Shown here in pieces: positions 26,256-35,426 of a stretch of 64,000 nt of DNA. The stretch's first letter is position 1; each line of letters starts with the position of its first letter. The position numbers and the translations under genes are program-made. Source of the DNA: JANLYQ01 sp031365725 (lineage in GTDB: Bacteria > Actinomycetota > Actinomycetes > JACCUZ01); the NCBI GenBank assembly GCA_031365725.1, contig JANLYQ010000014.1, forward strand, positions 113,996 through 177,995. The letters run 5' to 3'. The notes below the pieces were generated by a model, which saw nothing but the letters and a program-made list of their open reading frames with translations, did not search any database and was not told where the DNA came from.

Positions 26256-27355
26256 TGGGCCTGACCAGCCCGCAGTTCCTCGGGTTGTGCGTCGTCCTCG
26301 CCCTGCTCGCGCCGGTCGTCACGCTGCTGCTCTGGTCGCGGGCCCGCGGACCGCGCCCGGTGCGTGCCGGTGAGCGGCTGGGCATGATCGCCGTCTGCCA
26401 GGTCACCGCAGTGCTGTTGCTCGCTGTGCTCGTCAACAACAACTTCTACCTCTATGCGTCCTGGAACGACCTCTTCGGCGTCGTCGGTGCGCCGACGGTG
26501 GGCGCAGACGGTCTGCTCCCGGCTGGTCACGCCAGCGAAGCCCGGAAGATCACAGCCGCTTTCCAGTCGGGCAGCCGGCGGGGTGGCGTGGTACTCGAGC
26601 AGACCATCAAGGGCAAGCGTTCGAAGCTGCGCGAGAACGCGTTGATCTACCTTCCGCCGGAGTACAACCAGCCGGCATACGCACACACGAAGTTCCCCGT
26701 CGCCGTCGTGTTCCCCGGCTTTCCGGGGGACCCGCGAGTCTGGACGACGATCCTGCCGATCCCGACCGTCATGACCCAGGAGGTCGCGGCGGGACGTGCT
26801 CACCCGTTCATCGCGGTCATGATGTCCGCCACGGTGGCCCCGCCGCGGGACACGGAGTGCGCCGACGTGGTTCGCGGACCCAAGGTCGAGACCTTCCTCG
26901 CACTCGACGTGCGCGAACAGATCAGCAAGGTGCTCCGGGTGCGCACCGACGCCCATGGTTGGGGCTTCATGGGGTCCTCGCTAGGAGGCTTCTGTGCCGT
27001 CAAGCTGGCGATGCGTCATCCCGACCTCTACGGCACGGCTGTCAGCTTCTCCGGCTTCTACCACGCGCTGGAGGACAACACGACGGGCGAGCTGTACGGC
27101 AAGAATCTGGCCCTGCGCAATGACAGCAGCCCGATCTGGCGACTACACCATCTGCCGGCACCTCCCATCGCTGTGCTGGCCACGATCAGCAGACAGGAAC
27201 GGACGTACGCCGACAGCGTGGCCTTCTTCGCCGCGGCCAAGCCGCCGTTGCGGCTGGAAACCCTGGTGCTTCCGACTGGCGGTCACAACCCAGGTGCTTA
27301 TCGTGCTCTGCTCCCGAAGGGGATCGACTTCCTCTCCGCGCAGTTTGGCGGCTGA
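26255..27355 (+). CDS. Membrane-anchored esterase-D/Ag85-like alpha/beta hydrolase (copy 2)
   Basis: GTG 26255 shares one base with the stop of the preceding gene, so the pair is translationally coupled. The 366 residues repeat the design of the 23226 protein: two N-terminal helices, LIYLPPEYNQ, nucleophile elbow GSSLGGFCAVK, FSGFYHALEDNTTGELYGKN and LPTGGHNPGAY. Coupling to an aminoacyl-phosphatidylglycerol synthase-like gene suggests a hydrolase that removes the same modification. Alpha/beta hydrolases of aminoacyl-lipids are known beside such synthases in some Gram-positives. Confidence 0.82.
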   Translation: MGLTSPQFLGLCVVLALLAPVVTLLLWSRARGPRPVRAGERLGMIAVCQVTAVLLLAVLVNNNFYLYASWNDLFGVVGAPTVGADGLLPAGHASEARKITAAFQSGSRRGGVVLEQTIKGKRSKLRENALIYLPPEYNQPAYAHTKFPVAVVFPGFPGDPRVWTTILPIPTVMTQEVAAGRAHPFIAVMMSATVAPPRDTECADVVRGPKVETFLALDVREQISKVLRVRTDAHGWGFMGSSLGGFCAVKLAMRHPDLYGTAVSFSGFYHALEDNTTGELYGKNLALRNDSSPIWRLHHLPAPPIAVLATISRQERTYADSVAFFAAAKPPLRLETLVLPTGGHNPGAYRALLPKGIDFLSAQFGG

Positions 27356-27385
27356 GCCTGCCGAGATGCTCGGTCCTCGGCCGCC
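27347..27385. terminator. Bidirectional hairpin between convergent esterase and hut operon
   Basis: Outer arms GGCGGC-T-GAG (27347-27356) and CTCGGCCGCC (27376-27385) pair with one mismatch around an inner CCGAG/CTCGG hairpin. The structure spans the stop of the esterase and sits just before the hutI stop, which suits a two-way terminator. Confidence 0.5.
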
Positions 27386-27389
27386 TAGC

Positions 27390-28547
27390 TCACAGGTCGA
27401 GCGCCCGGGCAATCGGCACACCTGGTCGGTAGGCGAGGTGCAGGTGTCCAGGCGCGTCCAGCACCGTGAGGTCCGCCCGCGCGCCGACGGTCACGATGCC
27501 GATGTCGTTACGCAGCAAGGCCTTAGCCCCTCCTGCTGTCGCTGCCCAGACCGCCTCGGCGGGTGTCATGTGCAGCTCGCGCACTGCGAGCGCGATCACG
27601 AACGGCATCGACGAGGAGAAGCAGCTGCCGGGGTTGCAATCGGTGGCCAAGGCGACGGTCGCGCCCGCATCCAGCAGCGCACGCGCGTCAGGGTAGGCCG
27701 AGCGGGTGGAGAACTCCGCGCCCGGCAGCAGCGTCGCGACGGTGCCGCCGGCTGCCAGCGCGTCGACGTCCGATGGTGTCAGGTGCGTGCAGTGGTCGAC
27801 GCTTGCTGCGCCGAGCTCGACCGCGAGCTGCACGCCCGGCCCGGCGGACAACTGGTTGCCGTGCACCCGCAGGCCCAGTCCTGCCACCCGGCCGGCCTCG
27901 AGGACGGCACGTGACTCCTCCCCGGTGAAGGCGAGCGTGCTCGCCGGTTCGCAGAACACGTCCACCCATCGCGCGTACGGCGCGGCGGCGGCCATCATCG
28001 GGCCGATGACCAGGTCGAGGTAGTCGTCACGGGCGCTGCCGGCCGGCACGACATGCGCGCCGAGGAAGGTCGTCTCTGTCGTCACCTCACGCGCCAGGCG
28101 CAGAGCCCTGGCCTCGTCCTCGACCGTGAGTCCGTAGCCGCTCTTCACCTCGACCGTCGTGGTGCCCTGAGCGCGCATCTCGGCGAAGCGCGTCGCGAGG
28201 TTCTTGCGGAGCTGATCGTCGTCGGCGGCACGGGTGGCCGCGACCGTGACCCCGATACCGCCGCCGTCGTAGGGGACCCCGGCCATGCGTGCCGCGAACT
28301 CGGCGGCCCGGTCGCCGGCGAAGACCTGGTGGGTGTGTGAGTCGACGAAGCCCGGGATCACCGCCCGGCCACCCACGTCGTGAACATGGTCGGCGGCGGG
28401 GGCCCGGTCCGCCGGACCGACCCACGCCACCCGGTCGTCGGCGATGACGACGGCAGCGTCGCTGATCAATCCCAGCGGAGTCCCGTCGCCGAGGGCCGGG
28501 TCGTTGGTGACCAGCTCGGCGATGCCGGTGATGACGGTCGCGGTCAC
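27390..28547 (-). CDS. hutI: Imidazolonepropionase
   Basis: The 385-residue amidohydrolase opens the imidazolone ring to N-formimino-glutamate, step three of histidine degradation. The metal-binding HTHQVFAGDR, the KSGYGL motif, HGNQLS, DHCTHL and ATDCNPGS are in the family order and spacing. GTG 28547 overlaps the stop of hutF (GTGA). It is the last gene of the operon, and a hairpin follows. The longer open frame extending upstream overlaps hutF and is not the gene. Confidence 0.95.
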   Translation of the reverse strand: MTATVITGIAELVTNDPALGDGTPLGLISDAAVVIADDRVAWVGPADRAPAADHVHDVGGRAVIPGFVDSHTHQVFAGDRAAEFAARMAGVPYDGGGIGVTVAATRAADDDQLRKNLATRFAEMRAQGTTTVEVKSGYGLTVEDEARALRLAREVTTETTFLGAHVVPAGSARDDYLDLVIGPMMAAAAPYARWVDVFCEPASTLAFTGEESRAVLEAGRVAGLGLRVHGNQLSAGPGVQLAVELGAASVDHCTHLTPSDVDALAAGGTVATLLPGAEFSTRSAYPDARALLDAGATVALATDCNPGSCFSSSMPFVIALAVRELHMTPAEAVWAATAGGAKALLRNDIGIVTVGARADLTVLDAPGHLHLAYRPGVPIARALDL

Positions 28548-29863
28548 CCGTCGGGCCAGAGCGGGGCGATCGCGTCGAATAGTGCACGGCCGACGTCGCC
28601 GATGCGGTGCTGTCCGTCCTCGACCACCGTGCGTCCGTCGACCACGACGGTGTGCACGTCGGCGGCACCGGCGGCCATCACCACCTGGTCGGGCAGGACG
28701 CCTGCTGTGCGCACGGTGTCCAGGCGCACCGCGACCAGGTCGGCCCGGGTGCCCACCTGGAGCCGGCCCGAGTCCCAGCCCAGGCCGTCGTGGCGACTGA
28801 GGGCGTCGAGCAGCTCGGCGGGGGTGAAGCGACCACGCTGCATCGAGGCAAGCCGCTCGTCGGACTCCATGCCGCGCGCCTCCTCGAGCAGGTCGGTGAC
28901 GGCGTGCTGGTCGCTGCCGAGGGACAGCGTGACACCGGCGTCGGCGAGGCGCCGGGCTGGACCGATGCCATCGGCCAGGTCCCGTTCGGTGGTCGGGCAG
29001 AAGCACACCGAGCTGCCGGCATCAGCGAGCAGGCCGATGTCCGGGTCGGTGAGATGAGTGGCATGCACGGCTGTGGTGGCGGGGCCGAGAGCGCCGGCGT
29101 CATGCAGCAGCCCGGTGGGGGTGCGGCCGTAGAACGATGCACACGCCTCGTTCTCGGCCGGCTGCTCGGAGACGTGGATGTGCACCGGACGACCGGCACC
29201 GGCCTCGAGGACGGTCGGCAGCTGGCTCGCCGGCACGGCGCGCACGGAGTGGATCGCCACGCCGCGGCGCAGGCCGTCGGACTCGGGCATGGCTGCTGCT
29301 CGGGCGCCCCAGGCATCGACGTCGGCATCGGCGAACCGTCGCTGGTGCTCGTCGAGCGGGAGGTGACCTCCGGAGGTGAGGCCGCCGGCCAGGTAGCAGG
29401 TGTCGAGCAGGGTCAACCGGATACCGGCCTCGGCCGCGGCTTGGCGCAGCGCCTCGCCCATCGCGTTGGGGTCGTCGTAGGACCGTCCGTCCGGTGCGTG
29501 ATGCAGGTAGTGGAACTCCCCGACGGTCGTGATGCCGGCCAAGGCCATCTCGGCGTACGTCGCCCGTGCCAGCGCCAGCATGCTGTCGGGGGTCAGCCGC
29601 GCGGAGACGGCGTACATCTGCTCACGCCAGGTCCAGAAGCTGCCGCCGCCGCCATGGCTGCGGCCGCGCAGCGCCCGGTGGAAGGCGTGGCTGTGCGCGT
29701 TGGCGAAGCCCGGCAGGACGACGCCGGGCAGCCGGACCGCGTCGGAGACATCGGCGGCCGGGACTCCGGTGGTGACGGCGGTGAACCGTCCGTCGGACTC
29801 CTCGAGCAGCACGTCGCGTGCCGCACCGCCGGGCAGCAGCGCGTGCTCGGCCCACCACCTCAT
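28544..29863 (-). CDS. hutF: Formimidoylglutamate deiminase
   Basis: The 439-residue amidohydrolase-superfamily enzyme converts formiminoglutamate to N-formylglutamate plus ammonia. The metal motif NAHSHAFHRALRGR near residue 57, EFHYLHH, the HIHVSEQPAENEAC region and LGSDQHA match HutF. Its presence means this organism uses the two-step route (HutF then a deformylase) and not HutG formimidase directly. It sits between the M20 amidohydrolase (11 bp gap) and hutI (overlapping). Confidence 0.95.
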   Translation of the reverse strand: MRWWAEHALLPGGAARDVLLEESDGRFTAVTTGVPAADVSDAVRLPGVVLPGFANAHSHAFHRALRGRSHGGGGSFWTWREQMYAVSARLTPDSMLALARATYAEMALAGITTVGEFHYLHHAPDGRSYDDPNAMGEALRQAAAEAGIRLTLLDTCYLAGGLTSGGHLPLDEHQRRFADADVDAWGARAAAMPESDGLRRGVAIHSVRAVPASQLPTVLEAGAGRPVHIHVSEQPAENEACASFYGRTPTGLLHDAGALGPATTAVHATHLTDPDIGLLADAGSSVCFCPTTERDLADGIGPARRLADAGVTLSLGSDQHAVTDLLEEARGMESDERLASMQRGRFTPAELLDALSRHDGLGWDSGRLQVGTRADLVAVRLDTVRTAGVLPDQVVMAAGAADVHTVVVDGRTVVEDGQHRIGDVGRALFDAIAPLWPDG

Positions 29864-29873
29864 CGGGCGCTGC

Positions 29874-31079
29874 TCATGCGGTCAGATGTGCCAGCACGGA
29901 GTGCAGCGCATCGACGCCGGCGAGACAGTCGTCGACCTCGGCGTGCTCGAGCGGTGAGTGCGAGACACCGGTCGGGTTGCGGACGAAGAGCATGGCGGTG
30001 GGGATGCCGGCGAGGCTGAGCACCCCTGCATCGTGCCCTGCTCCGGTGGCCAGCACCGGCGCATCGTCGAGCAACCGGGCCAGCTCGGCCGCGAGGATGG
30101 GGTCGAAGGGTGTGTCGGCGGTGAACGACTCCTCGGTGGCCGTCGTACGTCCGGCATCGGCGACCGCAGCCGCGACCGCCCGCACGTCGTGCTCCAGGGG
30201 CCCGCGGGCATCGAGCCACGCGGTGACCAAGGACGGGATGGCGTTGACCCCGTTAGGCGCGACGGTGACCTTGCCGACGGTCGCGACGCAGCCGCGGGCC
30301 GCGGCCTCGCGGCGGGCTGCCTGCACGACCGCGGCCAGGTCCAGCATCGGGTCGTCGCGATCGGCCAGCGCCGTGGTGCCGGCGTGGTCGGCAGACCCGT
30401 GCAGGTCCAGGCGCCAGCGCCCGTGCGGGCGGATGGCGGCAGCGACAGCGACGGCCCGGTCGAGGTCGACCAGACCGCGACCCTGCTCGACGTGGAGCTC
30501 GACGAAGGTGCCCACCCGGCGCAGCGTCTCCTCGTCACGGCCGAGGTGCTCGGGTGGCGAGCCGGCGGCGGCCATCGCCTCGGCCATGGTGGTGCCCGTG
30601 CTGTCGCGCAGCCCGCGCGCGCGGTCCGCGTCGAGGGCACCGGTGAGCAGCCGGGACCCTGCGCAGGCGATGCCGAAGCGCGCGCCCTCCTCATCACCGA
30701 AGCACGCGATGCCGACGGGCCGACGAGCCGGGTCGAGCTCGGTGTCCGGTCGCTCGGCCCGCAGCGCGTCGAGGGCGAGGAAGGCCGAGACGACACCGAG
30801 CGGTCCGTCGAAGGCTCCGCCGTCGGGCACCGAGTCGAGGTGGCTGCCGAGCACGACGCCAGCGTTCCCCCGGGCCGCCGCGGCGTCCGGGTCGCCCCAC
30901 CACGCCCATTGGTTGCCGGCGCGGTCCGTGGTCAGGTCGAGCCCGCGGGCGGTTGCCTCGCCAGCGAACCACTCGCGCAGCTCGCTGTCGCTGTGGCTCC
31001 AGGCGAACCGTCGATAGCCGCCGGTGTCGGCGTCACGGCCGACGGGTGCGAGCTCAGCCCACATCCGGGCGAAGGTCAC
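29874..31079 (-). CDS. M20-family amidohydrolase, candidate N-formylglutamate deformylase
   Basis: The 401-residue protein is an M20 peptidase/carbamoylase of the type usually labelled allantoate amidohydrolase. Metal ligands are visible in GSHLDSVPDGGAFDG, FGDEEGARFG and VELHVEQG; ADHAGTT and GHDAG lie further on. It starts at GTG 31079, directly after the hutU stop. Because hutF makes N-formylglutamate and no classical deformylase gene is in the operon, the position suggests this enzyme removes the formyl group to give glutamate. Allantoate or N-carbamoyl substrates remain possible. Confidence 0.85.
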   Translation of the reverse strand: MTFARMWAELAPVGRDADTGGYRRFAWSHSDSELREWFAGEATARGLDLTTDRAGNQWAWWGDPDAAAARGNAGVVLGSHLDSVPDGGAFDGPLGVVSAFLALDALRAERPDTELDPARRPVGIACFGDEEGARFGIACAGSRLLTGALDADRARGLRDSTGTTMAEAMAAAGSPPEHLGRDEETLRRVGTFVELHVEQGRGLVDLDRAVAVAAAIRPHGRWRLDLHGSADHAGTTALADRDDPMLDLAAVVQAARREAAARGCVATVGKVTVAPNGVNAIPSLVTAWLDARGPLEHDVRAVAAAVADAGRTTATEESFTADTPFDPILAAELARLLDDAPVLATGAGHDAGVLSLAGIPTAMLFVRNPTGVSHSPLEHAEVDDCLAGVDALHSVLAHLTA

Positions 31080-31083
31080 CGGG

Positions 31084-32739
31084 TCACGACTCCCGCATCG
31101 GCACCCGGACGCCGCGCTCGGCGGCGACCTCGTCGGCCCGCTCATAGCCCGCGTCGACGTGCCTGATGACGCCCATGCCGGGGTCGTTTCTGAGCACCCG
31201 CTCGATCTTCTGCCGAGCAAGGTCAGTGCCATCGGCCACGGTGACCTGACCGGCGTGCAGCGACCGGCCGATGCCGACACCGCCACCGTGGTGGATCGAG
31301 ACCCAGGTCGCACCGGACGCGGTGTTGACCAGAGCGTTGAGCAGTGGCCAGTCCGCGATCGCGTCGGAGCCGTCGGCCATCGCCTCGGTCTCACGATAAG
31401 GAGACGCGACCGAGCCGCAGTCGAGGTGGTCGCGGCCGATGACGATCGGTGCCGACAGCTCGCCCGAGGCGACCATGTCGTTGAACTTCGCACCGGCCCG
31501 GTCCCGGTCGCCGTAGCCCAGCCAGCAGATCCGCGCCGGCAGGCCCTGGAAGGCGATGCGTTCGCGCGCGGCGCGCATCCACTTCTGCAGCTTGTCGTCG
31601 TCGGGGAACAGCTCGAGCACGGCTGCGTCGGTCGCGTGGATGTCGCGCGGGTCACCCGAGAGCGCAGCCCAGCGGAACGGTCCCTTGCCTTCGCAGAACA
31701 ACGGCCTGATGTACGCCGGGACGAAGCCGGGGAAGTCGAAGGCGCGGGTGCAGCCACCGAGGCGCGCCTCGTCCCGGATCGAGTTGCCGTAGTCGAAGAC
31801 CTCGGCACCGGCGTCGAGGAAGCCGACCATCGCCTCGACGTGCGCGGCCATCGACGCCCGAGCGCGGTCGGTGAACTCCTCGGGCTTGGCCGTGGCATAG
31901 TCCTGCCAGTCCTCGAGGCTGATCCCGACAGGCAGGTAGGACAAGGGGTCGTGCGCACTGGTCTGGTCGGTGACGATGTCGATGTCAGCGCCGCGACGCA
32001 GCAGCTCGGGGAAGACCTCGGCGCAGTTGCCGACGACACCGACCGAGAGCGCCCGGCGCTCGGACTTGGCGGCCATCACCCGGGCCAGCGCGTCGTCGAG
32101 AGACTCGGCTAGCTCGTCGAGATAGCGGTGCTCGACCCGACGCCGCAGGCGTGACTCGTCGACGTCGACGACCAGGCACACACCCTCGTTCATCGTGACG
32201 GCCAACGGCTGCGCACCGCCCATGCCGCCGCAACCACCGGTGAGGGTCAGGGTGCCGGAAAGCGTTCCACCGAAGCGCTTGTCGGCCACTGCAGCGAACG
32301 TCTCGTACGTGCCCTGCACGATGCCCTGGGTGCCGATGTAGATCCAGGACCCGGCCGTCATCTGCCCGTACATCGTGAGCCCGAGGTTCTCCAGCCGGCG
32401 GAACTCCGGCCAGGTGGCCCAGTCGCCGACGAGGTTGGAGTTGGCGATGAGCACCCGGGGTGCCCACTCGTGGGTGCGCATCACCCCGACCGGTTTGCCG
32501 GACTGCACGAGCATGGTCTCGTCGTCCTTGAGGGTGGTCAGGGTGCGGATCATGGCGTCGTACGCCGCCCAGCTGCGCGCGGCCCGGCCGGTGCCGCCGT
32601 AGACGACGAGGTCATCCGGGCGCTCGGCGTTCTCCGGGTCGAGGTTGTTCATCAGCATCCGCAGGGGGGCCTCGGTCTGCCACGACCCCGCGGTGAGGGT
32701 GGTGCCGCGGGGGGCCCGGACGGGTCGCGCGCCTTCCAT
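31084..32739 (-). CDS. hutU: Urocanate hydratase
   Basis: The 551-residue enzyme hydrates urocanate to imidazolonepropionate using bound NAD+. Family blocks include NLDPENAERPDDLVVYGGTG, GGCGGMGGAQPLAVT (nucleotide binding), YGNSIRDEARLGG, GPFRWAALSGDP and the HHGGGVGIGRSLHAGQV segment. The ATG follows AAAGGAC. Length is standard for the family. It is the second gene of the operon, 35 bp after hutH. Confidence 0.96.
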   Translation of the reverse strand: MEGARPVRAPRGTTLTAGSWQTEAPLRMLMNNLDPENAERPDDLVVYGGTGRAARSWAAYDAMIRTLTTLKDDETMLVQSGKPVGVMRTHEWAPRVLIANSNLVGDWATWPEFRRLENLGLTMYGQMTAGSWIYIGTQGIVQGTYETFAAVADKRFGGTLSGTLTLTGGCGGMGGAQPLAVTMNEGVCLVVDVDESRLRRRVEHRYLDELAESLDDALARVMAAKSERRALSVGVVGNCAEVFPELLRRGADIDIVTDQTSAHDPLSYLPVGISLEDWQDYATAKPEEFTDRARASMAAHVEAMVGFLDAGAEVFDYGNSIRDEARLGGCTRAFDFPGFVPAYIRPLFCEGKGPFRWAALSGDPRDIHATDAAVLELFPDDDKLQKWMRAARERIAFQGLPARICWLGYGDRDRAGAKFNDMVASGELSAPIVIGRDHLDCGSVASPYRETEAMADGSDAIADWPLLNALVNTASGATWVSIHHGGGVGIGRSLHAGQVTVADGTDLARQKIERVLRNDPGMGVIRHVDAGYERADEVAAERGVRVPMRES

Positions 32740-32774
32740 GTCAGGTCCTTTCAGGGTCGGGCAGAAGCCGGTGG

Positions 32775-34316
32775 TCAGAGCAGGGGGCCGGTGACGGACT
32801 CGGTGGCGGTGATGACGCCGCCGGCGAGCACGAACTCGACCGCGGCCTCGATCTCGGGACCGAGGTGCCGGTCCGGTCCCGGGCCGGGCACGGTGGCGCG
32901 CAGCGCGGCGACGACCGCGCCGGTGGCGGGAGCGGGCAGCAACGGCGCCCGCAGGTCGAGTGCGCGTGCGGCCGTGAGGACCTCGACGGCGATCACCCGG
33001 GCGAGGCCGTCGACGCCGCGGCGCAGCTTTCGGGCTGCCGACCAGCCCATCGACACGTGATCCTCCTGCATGGCGCTGGAGGGGATCGAGTCGACAGATG
33101 CAGGAGCGGCCAGCCGCTTGAGCTCCGAGACGATTGCGGCCTGGGTGTACTGCGCGATCATCAGCCCGGAGTCGACGCCCGGGTCGTCGGCGAGGAACGC
33201 CGGCAGCCCGTGGTTGCGCGACACGTCGAGGAAGCGGTCGGTGCGTCGTTCGGACATCGACGCGAGGTCGGCGACGACAACGGCAAGGAAGTCGAGCACG
33301 TAGGCCACCGGGGCGCCGTGGAAGTTGCCGTTGCTCTCCACCCGACCGTCGAGGGTGACCACCGGGTTGTCGACAGCGCTGGCGAGCTCACGGGACGCGA
33401 CCAGCTCGGCGTGGGTGATGGTGTCGCGCACCGCGCCGTGCACCTGCGGCGCGCAGCGCAGCGAGTAGGCGTCCTGCACGCGGGTGCACTCAGGTCCCTT
33501 GTGGCTGGCCATGATCGGCGACCCGTCGAGGACGGCGCGCAGGTTGGCGGCGCTGTCGGCCTGGCCCGGGTGCGGGCGCAGTGCCTGCAGGTCGGCGGCC
33601 AGCACGGCGTCGGTGCCCAGCTGCGCCTCGATGCTCATGGCAGCGGCGACGTCGGCCGACCGCACGAGCATGCGCAGGTCGTGGCAGGCCATGACGAGCA
33701 TGCCGAGCATGCCGTCGGTGCCGTTGATCAGCGCAAGGCCCTCCTTCTCGCGCAACACGACCGGCGTCAGCCCGGCAGCGGCCATCGCCTCACCCGCCGG
33801 GCGCAGCACACCGTCGGCGTCACGCACCTGGCCCTCGCCCATCACGGCAAGAGCGCAGGAAGCGAGCGGTGCCAGATCCCCGGAGCAGCCGAGGGAGCCG
33901 AACTCCCGGACCACCGGGGTCAGCCCGGCCGAGAGCACCGCGGCGTAGGTGCGGGCAGTCTCGAGGCGTACGCCGGTCCGCCCGGTGGCAAGGGTCGACA
34001 GACGCAGCAGCATGGTCGCTCGTACGACCTCGGTCTCGACCTCGGGACCGGTGCCGGCGGCGTGCGAACGCACGAGACTCCGTTGCAGCTGGGTTCGCAT
34101 CTCTGTCGGGATGTGTCGGGTGGCGAGAGCCCCGAAGCCCGTGGAGATGCCGTAGTGCGCGACGTCCTCGTCGGCCAGTGCTTCGACCACTGCGCTGCTC
34201 GCCGCAATCCCGGCTTCGGCGGCGGGGGACAGGGTCGCCCGGGCGCCGCCGCGCGCTACTGCCAGCAGGTCGCTAGCAGAAACCGGGCCTACCTCCACCA
34301 CCACGTCGTTCGGCAT
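32775..34316 (-). CDS. hutH: Histidine ammonia-lyase
   Basis: The 513-residue enzyme deaminates histidine to urocanate. The MIO prosthetic-group site reads GSLGCSGDLAPL (Cys144-Ser145-Gly146), with Cys where most family members have Ala; the Ser and Gly needed for cyclisation are kept. Other signatures are YGISTGFGALA, QEDHVSMGWSAARKL and QDAYSLRCAPQ. It is the first gene of the hut operon, divergent from an IclR regulator across 236 bp. No strong Shine-Dalgarno precedes the ATG. Confidence 0.96.
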   Translation of the reverse strand: MPNDVVVEVGPVSASDLLAVARGGARATLSPAAEAGIAASSAVVEALADEDVAHYGISTGFGALATRHIPTEMRTQLQRSLVRSHAAGTGPEVETEVVRATMLLRLSTLATGRTGVRLETARTYAAVLSAGLTPVVREFGSLGCSGDLAPLASCALAVMGEGQVRDADGVLRPAGEAMAAAGLTPVVLREKEGLALINGTDGMLGMLVMACHDLRMLVRSADVAAAMSIEAQLGTDAVLAADLQALRPHPGQADSAANLRAVLDGSPIMASHKGPECTRVQDAYSLRCAPQVHGAVRDTITHAELVASRELASAVDNPVVTLDGRVESNGNFHGAPVAYVLDFLAVVVADLASMSERRTDRFLDVSRNHGLPAFLADDPGVDSGLMIAQYTQAAIVSELKRLAAPASVDSIPSSAMQEDHVSMGWSAARKLRRGVDGLARVIAVEVLTAARALDLRAPLLPAPATGAVVAALRATVPGPGPDRHLGPEIEAAVEFVLAGGVITATESVTGPLL

Positions 34317-34552
34317 GGCCCCATGTCATCGCACCGCGGGTCCGGCCGCCAGTGAGCTGGCCGACGAGTTGTCCGGGATCTCAGACATCTGTGTCGCGGC
34401 CCGGTCGCTCGCGAAACACCCGGACCAGACAGCTCCCGCATCATCGACAGCTCCCGACACGCCGTGGTCGCAACCGATCCCACGGCGGGTGGGGAGCACG
34501 TGATCTTTGTCTAGTCTCCAGGCTCAGGCCCGTTCGTCGAGGAGGCACCCGC

Positions 34553-35311
34553 ATGGTCGCCACGGTGCCAGCCGCCACCCACGCCCTCGCGATCCTCCGG
34601 CACCTCTCACGCCAAGCCGGTCCGGTGGCCGCGGCGGCGATCGCCCGCGACCTGGGCCTGCCGCGCTCCACGACGTACCAGCTGCTTGCGACGTTGACCG
34701 CAGAGGGCTTTGTGGTGCACCTGCCGGAAGAAAGACGCTATGGGCTGGGTCTCGCGGCCTACGAGCTGGGCACGGGCTACAGCAGGCAGGCGCCGCTGCA
34801 GCGGCTGGCCCGTGCGCCGTTGGCGGACCTCGTCGACCGCACCGGCCAGATCGCGCACCTGGCGGTGCTGCACGGGCGTGAGGTGTTCTACGTCATCGAG
34901 GAACGGGCACCGGGTCGGTCACCTTTGGTGACCGATGTGGGGGTGCGGCTGCCCGCGACGCTGACCGCGAGCGGTCGGGCGATGCTGGCGGCACTGCCCG
35001 GTCCGCAGGTGCGGGCGCTGTTCGCGGCGGACTCGGACTTCGTGCTGCGCCATGAGGCCGGACCGCGGTCGCTGTCCGCGCTGCGCCGACTGCTTGTCGA
35101 CGTACGCCGGCGCGGGCACGCGATCGAGGACGGCGAGGTGACACCCGGCTTTGCCTCCGTCGCCGTGGCGGTGGTCGACCACACCGGTCACCCGGTTGCT
35201 GCTGTCGCCTCGACCTTCGGCTCAGGGCAGGTCGATGGGCTCGGACGCGGCCGACTGGTCGCCGAGGTGGCGCGCACAGCAGGAGTCCTCAGCCGGCGGC
35301 TCGGTGGCTGA
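34553..35311 (+). CDS. IclR-family regulator, probable hut regulator
   Basis: The 252-residue protein has an IclR winged helix (ALAILRHLSRQAGPVAAAAIARDLGLPRSTTYQLL) and the effector domain (LGLAAYELG, LPATLTASGRAMLAALP, GFASVAVAVVDHTGHPVAAV). ATG 34553 is placed just after GAGGAGG. It is divergent from hutH; IclR-type HutR regulators control hut genes in Corynebacterium, which supports the assignment. The near-palindrome CAGACATCTG (34382-34391) in the shared promoter region is a weak operator candidate. Confidence 0.88.
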   Translation: MVATVPAATHALAILRHLSRQAGPVAAAAIARDLGLPRSTTYQLLATLTAEGFVVHLPEERRYGLGLAAYELGTGYSRQAPLQRLARAPLADLVDRTGQIAHLAVLHGREVFYVIEERAPGRSPLVTDVGVRLPATLTASGRAMLAALPGPQVRALFAADSDFVLRHEAGPRSLSALRRLLVDVRRRGHAIEDGEVTPGFASVAVAVVDHTGHPVAAVASTFGSGQVDGLGRGRLVAEVARTAGVLSRRLGG

Positions 35312-35426
35312 CGGCTCGGGTCCTCGCGGCCGCGGTGCCCGTGCCATGAGCCACCTCGGCCCCAGACGTTGGCTCCGTCGACGGGAAGCCCTGGATGAGA
35401 CGAGAGCCGTCGTTTAGCGTGACCCC

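Noticed and set aside
33880..33900. Cys-Ser-Gly in place of Ala-Ser-Gly at the HutH prosthetic site
   Set aside because: I noted it in the gene entry, but as far as I recall other actinobacterial histidine ammonia-lyases have the same residue, so it is not a novelty.
32865..34355. 496-codon plus-strand frame opposite hutH
   Set aside because: Antisense shadow of a textbook histidine ammonia-lyase; no motif and no start signal.
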